Shown here: piece after piece, positions 6,460-15,078 of the stretch
How positions within the stretch are numbered: the first letter of the stretch is position 1
Layout of the letters: each line of letters begins with the position of its first letter
Source of the DNA: Bacteroidales bacterium
Lineage (GTDB): Bacteria; Bacteroidota; Bacteroidia; Bacteroidales; UBA932
NCBI GenBank assembly: GCA_016281015.1
Contig: JAEEHS010000020.1
Coordinates: forward strand, 1 to 64,000
Direction of reading: 5' to 3'
DNA length: 64,000 bases
Program-made: the position numbers and the translations under genes
The notes under the pieces: generated by a model
What the model saw: the letters and a program-made list of their open reading frames with translations, nothing else
The model's database searches: none
What the model was told of the DNA's origin: nothing

Positions 6460-9400
6460 TTACTCGTCCGCGGTAAAGCGGATTTCAGCACGGCCGCCGA
6501 TGCGGTTGGTGCCGCCGTGGGCGGGGCCGCTGATTTCGGCGGTCCGGTCTGCTCCCATGGTGTCGGCCACGCGGGCGCGAATCATCAACTTGGCTTTGTC
6601 CAGGGCAGGAAGCTTGAAGGATTCCGTGACGGTCTTGACTTCATTGGCCGTTTCGGGCATGGCATAAGTATAGGTGACTTCCCGGCCGTTCGTCTCGTCG
6701 GTCCAGGCCTCATTCTTTGTCTGGAGATTGATGCCGGTCCAGGTGCTTCCTTCGTCTACCGAATACTCGAGGGCGAAGAACTTCGCACTCTTGGCGGAGG
6801 ACTGGGCACCGTAGCCGATCGTATAGGTTCCGGCGGGATTTTTCACTCCATTGACTTCGAATAGCCAGTAATCATCCTTGTAAATGCCGTAGTGCAGCAG
6901 GCGGACGCCCAAAGCCCCTTCTTTGCTGTAGGTGGGGTTCTTGCTGGGCGCATCTCCGAAGCGGACGACCGTCAGCTTGCCTTCGTGGTTGTCGGAATAT
7001 ACATAAGACCCTGACGGGTTGGCGACGTAGAAGTCTACACCGGCTTTCCAGTTGTCACCCGGCTCCGGGAAAGACCAGACCACCGGGAAGGTGGCGGACG
7101 GGGTGAAGCTGTAGTCCGTCTCCGTGATCAGGATGTTGTCCAGATGCCAGCGCTGGTAGGCGGGCGTGGATCCCATGTTGGTCGGCCGGATGCTGATCCG
7201 GGTATCCTTGGTCACTCCGACGAGGATGACTTTGGCCTTCTGCCACTCGAGCTTGCCGGCTTCCTGGGCCGTTACGATGGCGTTGGACTTATTCGATTCG
7301 CTGTCGGCACAGATGCCGGGGCCGCTGAGTTCGACGGTGATGGTGACAGCGTCAATCGCGCCGGAGCTTCCCATGTGGGCGCACCAGTCGAAGCTGAGTT
7401 CCACGTTGACGGGCGTATCGCCTTCGAAGGCATTGGCCGGGAGCTTCAATCCGGTCTGCTTGTTGTTCGCACCCATCTTGAAGTAGTTCTCCTGCATGTA
7501 GAGGGTCTTTGCCGTCGGGTTCAGGTCCTCATAGCCGAGTTCGTACAGCTTGTCCGTAACGACCTTGAAATTGGTCTGGTCGTTCCAGATGTTCGGCTGG
7601 TCGTGGGAAGAGACATTGCTTCCGACCGGATCCAGGACGGCTGTCGGTTTCGTTTCCTTGTAAGCTGCCGTATACGGGGCAAGCCATTCAAAGTTATCTT
7701 TGAAATACACCTTTACGTTGGGTACACCAGCCTGGGTCAGCGTGACAACGGTTTCGATGTTCGCCTCGTCGTTATAGAAGCGGACGGTGCCGGTGCGTTC
7801 CTTTTCTACGGTGTTCTCTTCCAGCGTGACAAGGTAGTCCTTCCATTCGACGAGGGCCTTGGTGGAAGGCGCCTCGGCGACGCTAAGCCAGGCTTCTGAC
7901 ACTTCTGTCTGGAGGGTTTCCACGTTGGTCTGAATCCGGACTTTAACGGTCGAAGCCTCGGAATCGGCATGGATGCGGTTTCCGCTTGAAACGCTGACGA
8001 ACGGATCCAGCAGCTGACCGGCGGCACTCTGGACGACGTTGATGGATTTTTCGCTGTCCTCGGAGACAATCTTGATCTTGGCTTCCCGGAGTTCTGAGAG
8101 TTCGCTCGGGGCGCAGGTGACGGAAATCTCGTGTTCCCCGGCCTCGCAATTAGACGGATCGAAACTGAGCCAGTCGACATTGGAAGAGAGTGTGAAGGCA
8201 TAGTCGGAACTGACGGTGATCTTCTTCGGACCGGTCGGGGTTCCGTTGAAGGTCAGAAGGTCGGTAGAGACGGCGATGTCTGCATAGATGGGATCCCGTT
8301 CGACGCCGTTGCCTTCCTTGACGATCTCGATGGTCGGCTGGTAGGTCGGATCTTGAATGTCCGTGACGGTCAGACGGGCAGAGCCGCCGTTTCGGGCTCC
8401 GAGTTTACCGTTTCCGTTGGCCTGCCAGTTTGTGACACAGCGGAAGCGGAACTGGGCATGCGGGTTGTTCTTCCGGTATTTGACGATGTAATCGGCCTGG
8501 ACATTGGTGGAGCCGTCGGCATGCATGGCGTGGGTGTAGACCACTTCTTCGCCAGGTTCTGTGGAAACCTGGGTGTCGCAGGCGGGACGCCACTCCTCCC
8601 CGTCGAGGAATTCCAGCATCCAGAACTTGTGCCCGGTGCCGGAAGTCCGGGCCTCAAAGGCAATACGGACTTCGCTCCCGGCCTTGATTGCGCCGTTCCC
8701 ATAGAAAAGCCAGTAGTCGCCCGGCCAGGGGCCGGTGCAGCGCGGAGATTTGTCGGAAACGTCCAGCGCATATTTGTGGTTGGAATCCGTTCCGGCCAGG
8801 TCGAAGGGCACATACTCGATGTAACCGAGACCCAGGACCGGCTGTATCCGGGAGGTGGCGGAGAAGGTAGCGGTCGAGTAGTTGATATCTTCCGTGCGGA
8901 CTTTGAATTTCAGCGGATAAGGGACCAGGCTCTCGTCTGCCCCGCCGTCTTCCACGGCCGTGACAAGCAGGGCCGTTCCGACCCCATAACCGGTGAAGAC
9001 CGCCTTGTGGAGATCGAGCGCGTCCAGTTTCAGGCTTTCCAGCGGATCCAGGATCGGCACTTCAATCGCGCTGGTGACCCGGATGTTCGTTCCGACGAGG
9101 GATCCGTTGATCTGGACATATTCCGTTTTGCCGGGCTTATAACTGGCGATGCCGGAAGTGATGTCTTTGGCTGTCGGATAGGTAATCTCCGCTGCGGCTG
9201 CCGTGACACTGTGCTCGTCCATGACGAAAGCTCCGATGCCGTTCACGGTCGTTTTCTTTCCGTTGAAGGAAATCTTGTCGCCGAGGGAGAGTCCCTCCGT
9301 CCCGGTGGCATAGATGCTTCCCGTATTGTCCGTCAGGACGGCTCCGCTCTTGGACAGACCGGTCACCTGGGCGGATGCGACTTTTGCGACATCCCCGTCC

Positions 9401-9822
9401 TGCAGTTCATAGAGCTGAGTGAGTGTGAATTCCTTGACGCCAAAGTAGGTGTCGCCGCCCTGTTTGACCACAACGATGCCCCGGCGTTCGGTGTTGCCAC
9501 CCTGGATGGTGATGGTTCCCTGGCGCGGTTTGTCCTGGACAGACCCTTTCAGGTTGTCGGCGACAGAGACCGTGACCTTGCCCATGCCGCGGCCCGACAT
9601 CGGTTCCACGGTAATCCAGTCGGCGTCCACATCGATGGCCCAGTTTCCGTCCGCGTAGACAGGAAGTTCCTGTGCGGGGGCCTGTACTGCCGCAAAGGTG
9701 AGTACTTCCTCCCCGGCGGCTACCGCCCTGGCCTCTCCGATCGGGGTTTCCCGCTGGCAGCCCAGCAACATGGACCCCAGGACGAGGACGGCGGCAATTG
9801 ATATGATGCGATTCAATTTCAT
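6460..9822 (-). CDS. large BACON-domain surface lipoprotein
   Basis: 1,120 residues, with a lipoprotein signal MKLNRIISIAAVLVLGSMLLGC. After it comes a BACON-type module (VYADGNWAIDVDADWITVEPMSG ... GIVVVKQGG, about residues 50-125). Next is an OB-fold-like DUF5689-type segment (DGDVAKVASAQVTGLSKSGAVLTDNTG...GDKISFNGKKTTVNG, about 140-205). Further BACON modules (SSDYAFTLSSNVDWLSFDP..., about 540-610, and one after it) alternate with beta-sandwich regions that look carbohydrate-binding (DYWLFYGNGAIKAGSEVRIAFEARTSG, and DYWLFEVNGVKN near the C-terminus). BACON domains are thought to extend proteins from the cell surface and bind glycans. It lies 12 bp after susD and is probably the SusE/F-like ligand-binding partner of the SusCD pair. 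No enzyme motif was seen. Confidence 0.7.
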   Translation of the reverse strand: MKLNRIISIAAVLVLGSMLLGCQRETPIGEARAVAAGEEVLTFAAVQAPAQELPVYADGNWAIDVDADWITVEPMSGRGMGKVTVSVADNLKGSVQDKPRQGTITIQGGNTERRGIVVVKQGGDTYFGVKEFTLTQLYELQDGDVAKVASAQVTGLSKSGAVLTDNTGSIYATGTEGLSLGDKISFNGKKTTVNGIGAFVMDEHSVTAAAAEITYPTAKDITSGIASYKPGKTEYVQINGSLVGTNIRVTSAIEVPILDPLESLKLDALDLHKAVFTGYGVGTALLVTAVEDGGADESLVPYPLKFKVRTEDINYSTATFSATSRIQPVLGLGYIEYVPFDLAGTDSNHKYALDVSDKSPRCTGPWPGDYWLFYGNGAIKAGSEVRIAFEARTSGTGHKFWMLEFLDGEEWRPACDTQVSTEPGEEVVYTHAMHADGSTNVQADYIVKYRKNNPHAQFRFRCVTNWQANGNGKLGARNGGSARLTVTDIQDPTYQPTIEIVKEGNGVERDPIYADIAVSTDLLTFNGTPTGPKKITVSSDYAFTLSSNVDWLSFDPSNCEAGEHEISVTCAPSELSELREAKIKIVSEDSEKSINVVQSAAGQLLDPFVSVSSGNRIHADSEASTVKVRIQTNVETLQTEVSEAWLSVAEAPSTKALVEWKDYLVTLEENTVEKERTGTVRFYNDEANIETVVTLTQAGVPNVKVYFKDNFEWLAPYTAAYKETKPTAVLDPVGSNVSSHDQPNIWNDQTNFKVVTDKLYELGYEDLNPTAKTLYMQENYFKMGANNKQTGLKLPANAFEGDTPVNVELSFDWCAHMGSSGAIDAVTITVELSGPGICADSESNKSNAIVTAQEAGKLEWQKAKVILVGVTKDTRISIRPTNMGSTPAYQRWHLDNILITETDYSFTPSATFPVVWSFPEPGDNWKAGVDFYVANPSGSYVYSDNHEGKLTVVRFGDAPSKNPTYSKEGALGVRLLHYGIYKDDYWLFEVNGVKNPAGTYTIGYGAQSSAKSAKFFALEYSVDEGSTWTGINLQTKNEAWTDETNGREVTYTYAMPETANEVKTVTESFKLPALDKAKLMIRARVADTMGADRTAEISGPAHGGTNRIGGRAEIRFTADE

Positions 9823-9834
9823 AATCGAAGTAAT

Positions 9835-11673
9835 TTAGGATTGGGAAGAAAGAGCACCGAGACCGTCGTTCCAGCCAGGATTCTGCTTGAGTTGCGGGTT
9901 GCGTTCGCGCTCCTTGATTGGAATCGGGTAGTAGTAGTCGCGGTTTTCATCGAAACTGCGTTCGATGCCTTTGTGGTGATAGACATAGCCCTTGCTGTCT
10001 TCGGTCAGGATGATGCCGGTGTCTTTGCCCAGTTCCAGGTCCACCATGTCCTTGTGCTTGGGATTGGTGTCTTTCCAGATGCAGATATCGGCTTTCCCGT
10101 CGCCGGTCAAGTCATATTCACCGGTCCCCGGGAAGTACATTCCGTAGATGGGCTGTTCCAGGCATTTCCCTTCTCTCCAGCGGACGAGGTCGCTCAGGCG
10201 GAAGCCTTCGTCGGCCAGTTCGATGGCCCTTTCCCGGCGGATTTCCAGGATGACGCCTTTGTTGGTCCCCGTCACGTTCCTGTATCCATACTCGGCAGAG
10301 GATAGATAAGGATCGGGATTGGCATTGGCGTCCGCCAGGATGATGTGCGGTGCGCTTTCCGACTTCCATGCGCGGTTGCGGAGCAGGTTGACGGACTTGT
10401 CCAGGTCGTCCTGCGTCAGGGTGCCGCGCTCCGCCTTGGCTTCGGCGTAGTTCAGCAGAACCTCTGCAAAGCGGAAGACCGGCATGTCGTTGTAGGATTT
10501 GTCCACACGGTCCACTTCCGGAAGGGTGGCGTCCATGACAAACTTGACAAGCTGATAACCGGTCGTGCTGCTGCCGAAGTCCGGAGCGGACACGGTACTG
10601 GCGCCCAGACGCTTGTATCCGGGCGTAACGGTGATGGCCGCAAGGCGGGGATCGCGGTCGACCATCTCATCCTTGAACTGCAGGGTCTCCCAGCCGGCCT
10701 TGTCCGTGAAACGGCTGCCGTCCGCCATCAGGAAAGAGGCGACGAATTTGCGGGTCAGGCCCGGAGCGCCCTGGGTTGACATCAGGGTGAAGGCGGTGCT
10801 GTTGTTCACGACCTGCAGCGACTGGTCGTTCTTGATGGCGAGGATGATTTCATCCTTGTCGGCGTTGACATTGGCGAAGAGTTCGCGGTAGTCGCCGGGT
10901 TGTGCGAGTTTGTAGGGGCCCTGTTCCATAATCTGGAGGGCGGCGTCAGCGGCAAGGTCCAGATAGTAGTTGGCATCGTGGGCATCGGCCGGCAGCGGCT
11001 CCACATACATCTTGGGATACTTGGCCGGATCCTGATACTTGCGGAAGGTCCCTTCATACAGGCAGAAGCGGGCCTTCAGGGCCAGGGCCGTCCATTTGTT
11101 CACCCGGTACGTGGAAACGCTGGCAGGGAGGTTGTTGATGGCAAAGTCGATATCTTCAATCATGTGCCCCATCACCACTTCGCGACTGTCACGCGGTTTG
11201 TAGAGCTCCGGACTGTTTGTTTCCATCTGGGCGTCAATCCACGGCACGTCGCCGAAGCGTTTGATCATGTTGAAATACCAGTAGGCGCGGAAGAAACGGG
11301 TGACGCCACTGTATTTCGCGACGGCCGCCTTGTCTTCACACTTGTCGATATTCTCCAGCAGGGTGTTCATCTTGCGGAGGTCGCCCCAGGCTCCGGCGCC
11401 GCTGCCCCAGCCGCCCCCTGTGGACGGAACGGTCCGGTTCGACCCGCCGCGGAGCACATTTGAAAGATTCAGATAGACATAGTGGTCATTCTGCTCGTCG
11501 TAGGGCTCCTTGTTGAGGTTGTTGTTATAGAAGGTGTTGGAGAACAGCATCAGGTCCGTTTCGTCACGGAAATAGTTCTCCGGGGCCAGGGTCGATTTCG
11601 GCGTCCGGTCCAGCCAGTTGCAGGAGGTGAGGCCGATGAGGATGGCCAGCGCGGGTATGATGATTCGTTTCAT
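9835..11673 (-). CDS. SusD/RagB family outer-membrane lipoprotein
   Basis: 612 residues with the start at 11673 (MKRIIIPALAILIGLTSCNW, lipobox Cys). Typical SusD features follow: DRTPKSTLAPENYFRDETDL, ITNxxx-type TPR helices (ARFCLYEGTFRKY), RFAEVLLNYAEAKAERG, EIRRERAIELADEGFRLSDLVRW and the closing PIPIKERERNPQLKQNPGWN. SusD forms the lid over the SusC channel and supplies ligand specificity. It starts 17 bp after the susC stop, and the pair is encoded in the usual order. The ATG further upstream would overlap susC and lacks a signal peptide at its start. Confidence 0.92.
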   Translation of the reverse strand: MKRIIIPALAILIGLTSCNWLDRTPKSTLAPENYFRDETDLMLFSNTFYNNNLNKEPYDEQNDHYVYLNLSNVLRGGSNRTVPSTGGGWGSGAGAWGDLRKMNTLLENIDKCEDKAAVAKYSGVTRFFRAYWYFNMIKRFGDVPWIDAQMETNSPELYKPRDSREVVMGHMIEDIDFAINNLPASVSTYRVNKWTALALKARFCLYEGTFRKYQDPAKYPKMYVEPLPADAHDANYYLDLAADAALQIMEQGPYKLAQPGDYRELFANVNADKDEIILAIKNDQSLQVVNNSTAFTLMSTQGAPGLTRKFVASFLMADGSRFTDKAGWETLQFKDEMVDRDPRLAAITVTPGYKRLGASTVSAPDFGSSTTGYQLVKFVMDATLPEVDRVDKSYNDMPVFRFAEVLLNYAEAKAERGTLTQDDLDKSVNLLRNRAWKSESAPHIILADANANPDPYLSSAEYGYRNVTGTNKGVILEIRRERAIELADEGFRLSDLVRWREGKCLEQPIYGMYFPGTGEYDLTGDGKADICIWKDTNPKHKDMVDLELGKDTGIILTEDSKGYVYHHKGIERSFDENRDYYYPIPIKERERNPQLKQNPGWNDGLGALSSQS

Positions 11674-11689
11674 AGTCTTATCCTCCATA

Positions 11690-14600
11690 TTAGAATGTAA
11701 TGTCAATACCGAACATCAGGGTCTTTTGCCAAGGATAGCTGATGTGGTCCTTGGCATCGGCCTCACTGCTGTTGCGGGTGAAAGCAGACTCCGGATCGAG
11801 GTAGCGGGTATTCTTTTTCAGCGGGGACCAGTAGGCCAGGTTCTCGCCGGAGAAATAGACGCGGGCTTTCTCCAGACCGATCTTCCGGGTCCAGTTCTGG
11901 GGCAGGGTGTAACCTACCGTCAGATTCTTGAAACGAAGGTAGCGGATATTCTGGAGGTAGCGGCTGTTGACCTTGGACAATTCGCCGCCGCTGGCAGAAT
12001 AAGCCCTCGGACGCGGGAAATAGGTGTTGGGATTCTCTTCACTCCAGACGCGGTCGATAAAGTCGCGCTGCAGGAAACTGACATAGGAATAGCTGTACGG
12101 CCCCCAGAACATCTGGTTCAATCCGGTCGGATACCAGTAATGGTTGCCGGTGCCCTGGAAGAAGGCAGAGACATCGAATCCCAGATAATCGAAGGAGAAG
12201 GTCAGGCCGTACTGGAGGGAAGGCAGCGCATTTCCGAGAATCTTCCGGTCTCCCGGATTGTCTACGGTATTGGAGCCAAGACCCAGGGTGTTGACCCGCC
12301 ATTGGTCCTCCGGCAGCAGGATCCGCTGTCCGTTTTCGTCCAGGACGAACTGGTTGTTTTCGTCAATCTTGTAATGGCCGTCGTTGTCCAGGTCCACGAA
12401 GCGGAGGTCGCCGGCGAGGAATCCACCGGTCATACGGCCGTTGATATAGCCGCAGTTCAGCACGTTCTTCGTATAGTCTTTGGCTTGCTCGTCCGAGGCG
12501 AAGAGGCCGTCCACTTCAAAGCCCCAGATTTCCCCGATGCGCATCCCCTCATAATAAGACATGGACAGGGACTTGGACGGATTGTTGAAGCGGGTGATAT
12601 AGGAGCGATAGTCGCTGAGGGTTCCGCGGACACTGTAGCCGAAAGGCTTGCCGAACAAATTGAACTGGTCTCTCCAGCCCAGCGAGAGTTCGTATCCATA
12701 GGTCTTCAAGTCGGCTGCGTTGGTCTGCGGCGCAGCGGCACCGAAGGTCGCCGGCAGATCCGGACCGGCCGTCAGCATGTTCAGGGTCCGGCGCTGGTAG
12801 AGGTCACCGGTGAAGGTCAGGCGGCTGTTGAAGGCGGCCAGATCCAGCCCCGCGTTGATCTGCTCAGCGGTCTCCCAGGTCAATTCTGCGTCGATAGGAG
12901 CACCCAGGGTGGCGTACTTGGACATGGTCGTTCCTTCTCCGAACGTATACCCTTCGAAATCGTTGATGGAAATCTTCCGCAGATAGGCGTAATAGTTCTG
13001 GCTGCCGCCGGAGGTACGGACCACCTGGTTGCCGAGGGAACCGTAACTGACTCTCAGTTTCAGGTTGTCTACATAACGGCGGGCGGGTTTGAAGAAGGGC
13101 TCCTCACTGATTCTCCAGCCGAGGGAGCCGGAGGGGAAAAAGCCCCACTGGTGCCCTTTTTTGAAGCGGGAAGTTCCGTCGTAGCGGCCGGACAGCTCAA
13201 TCAGGTAACGTTCTTTGTAGTTGTAGTTCAAACGGGCGAAAAAGCCCATGATGGCGTACTCATTCTGTCCGCCGCTGACCTCGGTCAGGACATTGCCGGT
13301 CGCGTCCGGCCCGACCAGATCCAGGTCATTGAGGGTTTCGGAAAGCAGGTTTTTGCCTACGGCTCCGACCGCCTTGGACCCCCAGTATTCCATGTTCATA
13401 CCGGCGGTCGCCGTCAGGTGGTGGGCGTCGGCGAAGGTGTCGTCATACGTGGCGAACGCGTTGACGGTATGGCGCTGGGAAGTCGTTGTGTTTTCCGTGA
13501 GTTTGTCTTCCCCCGCACCGGTCGTATAATACTCCATTTCCGCCTCCGGGTAGCGACGGAAGGCGAAGTTGACCGAGCGGTACTGGTTCCGGTTCTGATA
13601 GATCCGGTAGGTGTAATTGGCCGTGAGGGTCAGGGGCTTCCAGGGCGTAATCTTCAGCTCCGTCGTGTTCATGAAGTCGGTACGGTCCTGCTTGTTGCGG
13701 TGTTTGTTTTCACCGAACACCAGGTGACGGCCATTGGCAACATTGTATTTAATGAACGGTGTCGCATAGAGCCAGCTGCCGTCCGGGTTTTTCAGCGGGA
13801 AGGAGGCCAGTGCGTGGCGGGCTGAATAGGCGAAAGAGTCCTGGATGCTGCTCCCGCCCGGATAATCGTACGAGGAACTGAAGAACGACGTGTTGTTTGA
13901 CAGGCGCATGAACTTGTTCAGGCGGGCGTCAATCTTTGCCCGGAGGTTGTATTTCTGGTACAGGTCCGGATTCAGTTTGATGACACCGGTCTGCCGGTCA
14001 TAGGCGCCGGAGATAAAGTACTTGACATCCTTGTTTCCGCCGGTAATGGAAATGTTGTGCTGCTGGACCGGATGCTGGTCGTTATACAACTCGTGGTACC
14101 AGTCGGTGTTGCAGTAGTAGACCCACTGTTTCCGGCCGTTGCGCACCTCCTCGACCACCCAGGGCCGTTCGGGATTCTCCGTCACGTCGTTGACACGGGC
14201 GAGGAGTTCCGCCATGTCGTGTTCGGTATAGTTCGTGTACTTCTGGCCGGCATCGGTCTGCCAGAATTTGTCGACGGTATAGACAGACCAGTAACCACGG
14301 GTTTCGAAGTCTGTGGAAACGGTCGGCTCTTCCCAGCCGAAACGTCCGGAATAACGGACCGTTGCCTTGCCGCCTTTATCTGTTCCGTTTTTGGTCGTGA
14401 CGAGAATCACACCGTAGGCGGCACGGGCGCCGTAGATGGCTGCGGCCGAGGCATCCTTGATGACGGAGATGGACTGGACGTCGTTGGGGTTGACCCGGGA
14501 GAGGTCTCCTTCGGCGCCGTCAATCAGTACCAGCGGATCGGCTTCATTGATGGAGGTGAAACCGCGGATGTTCAGTGCCCCGGTCGATCCCGGATTACCG

Positions 14601-15061
14601 GATGACGTGGTGATGTTCAGGCCCGGTACGGAGCCCTGGAGCATCGTCGTCAGGTTGTGCGTCGTCCGGTCGGCGAGTTCCTTGGAATCGACCGCCGTAA
14701 TCGCACCGGTCAGGTTGACTTTTTTCTGGACACCGTAGCCGACGACTACGGTTTCTTCCAGCATCATGTTGTCCTCTTCCAGCGTGACGCTGACTTGTCC
14801 CTGCGCAGCGGGCACCAGAATGGTCTTCGACGTGTAGCCGAGGCAGGAAACTTCCAGCGTGACATCACCGGAAGGGACACGGAGTGAGAAGTTGCCGTCG
14901 AGCCCCGTCACATCTCCGTTGGTTGTTCCGGAAACGAGGACGGCGGCTCCGACGAGCGGCTGCTGCTGGGGATCCAGGACTGTGCCGGATACCGTACGGG
15001 TTTGTCCCCATGCACTGATGGAGACAAGCACCGCCGCAGCGATCATTAGAATCCGTCTCAT
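11690..15061 (-). CDS. SusC/RagA TonB-dependent outer-membrane transporter
   Basis: 1,123 residues. A signal peptide (MRRILMIAAAVLVSISAWGQ) is followed by a carboxypeptidase-regulatory-like domain (VSGTVLDPQQQPLVGAAVLV ... LEVSCLGYTSKTI, about 24-95). The SusC signature VVGYGVQKKVNLTGAI and the plug (LQGSVPGLNI, NIRGFTSINEADPLVLIDGAEG, IYGARAAYGVILVTTK) come next, then a 22-strand barrel ending MFGIDITF. It imports oligomeric ligands with TonB energy. It lacks the STN domain found in the second SusC of this window, so it is not expected to signal to an ECF sigma factor. It lies 17 bp after the metallophosphoesterase gene, whose function probably relates to the imported ligand. Confidence 0.95.
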   Translation of the reverse strand: MRRILMIAAAVLVSISAWGQTRTVSGTVLDPQQQPLVGAAVLVSGTTNGDVTGLDGNFSLRVPSGDVTLEVSCLGYTSKTILVPAAQGQVSVTLEEDNMMLEETVVVGYGVQKKVNLTGAITAVDSKELADRTTHNLTTMLQGSVPGLNITTSSGNPGSTGALNIRGFTSINEADPLVLIDGAEGDLSRVNPNDVQSISVIKDASAAAIYGARAAYGVILVTTKNGTDKGGKATVRYSGRFGWEEPTVSTDFETRGYWSVYTVDKFWQTDAGQKYTNYTEHDMAELLARVNDVTENPERPWVVEEVRNGRKQWVYYCNTDWYHELYNDQHPVQQHNISITGGNKDVKYFISGAYDRQTGVIKLNPDLYQKYNLRAKIDARLNKFMRLSNNTSFFSSSYDYPGGSSIQDSFAYSARHALASFPLKNPDGSWLYATPFIKYNVANGRHLVFGENKHRNKQDRTDFMNTTELKITPWKPLTLTANYTYRIYQNRNQYRSVNFAFRRYPEAEMEYYTTGAGEDKLTENTTTSQRHTVNAFATYDDTFADAHHLTATAGMNMEYWGSKAVGAVGKNLLSETLNDLDLVGPDATGNVLTEVSGGQNEYAIMGFFARLNYNYKERYLIELSGRYDGTSRFKKGHQWGFFPSGSLGWRISEEPFFKPARRYVDNLKLRVSYGSLGNQVVRTSGGSQNYYAYLRKISINDFEGYTFGEGTTMSKYATLGAPIDAELTWETAEQINAGLDLAAFNSRLTFTGDLYQRRTLNMLTAGPDLPATFGAAAPQTNAADLKTYGYELSLGWRDQFNLFGKPFGYSVRGTLSDYRSYITRFNNPSKSLSMSYYEGMRIGEIWGFEVDGLFASDEQAKDYTKNVLNCGYINGRMTGGFLAGDLRFVDLDNDGHYKIDENNQFVLDENGQRILLPEDQWRVNTLGLGSNTVDNPGDRKILGNALPSLQYGLTFSFDYLGFDVSAFFQGTGNHYWYPTGLNQMFWGPYSYSYVSFLQRDFIDRVWSEENPNTYFPRPRAYSASGGELSKVNSRYLQNIRYLRFKNLTVGYTLPQNWTRKIGLEKARVYFSGENLAYWSPLKKNTRYLDPESAFTRNSSEADAKDHISYPWQKTLMFGIDITF

Positions 15062-15078
15062 AAATAGTTGGTTATAGT

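Noticed and set aside
8131..9801. Long plus-strand ORF (556 codons) opposite the BACON lipoprotein gene
   Set aside because: It is the antisense shadow of a long GC-rich coding region. The translation is low in complexity, rich in G, V, D and R, and shows no domain, and the minus-strand product has a signal peptide and recognisable modules.
11618..13825. 735-codon plus-strand ORF opposite susC
   Set aside because: Antisense shadow of an unmistakable SusC gene. No recognisable domain or sensible start region.
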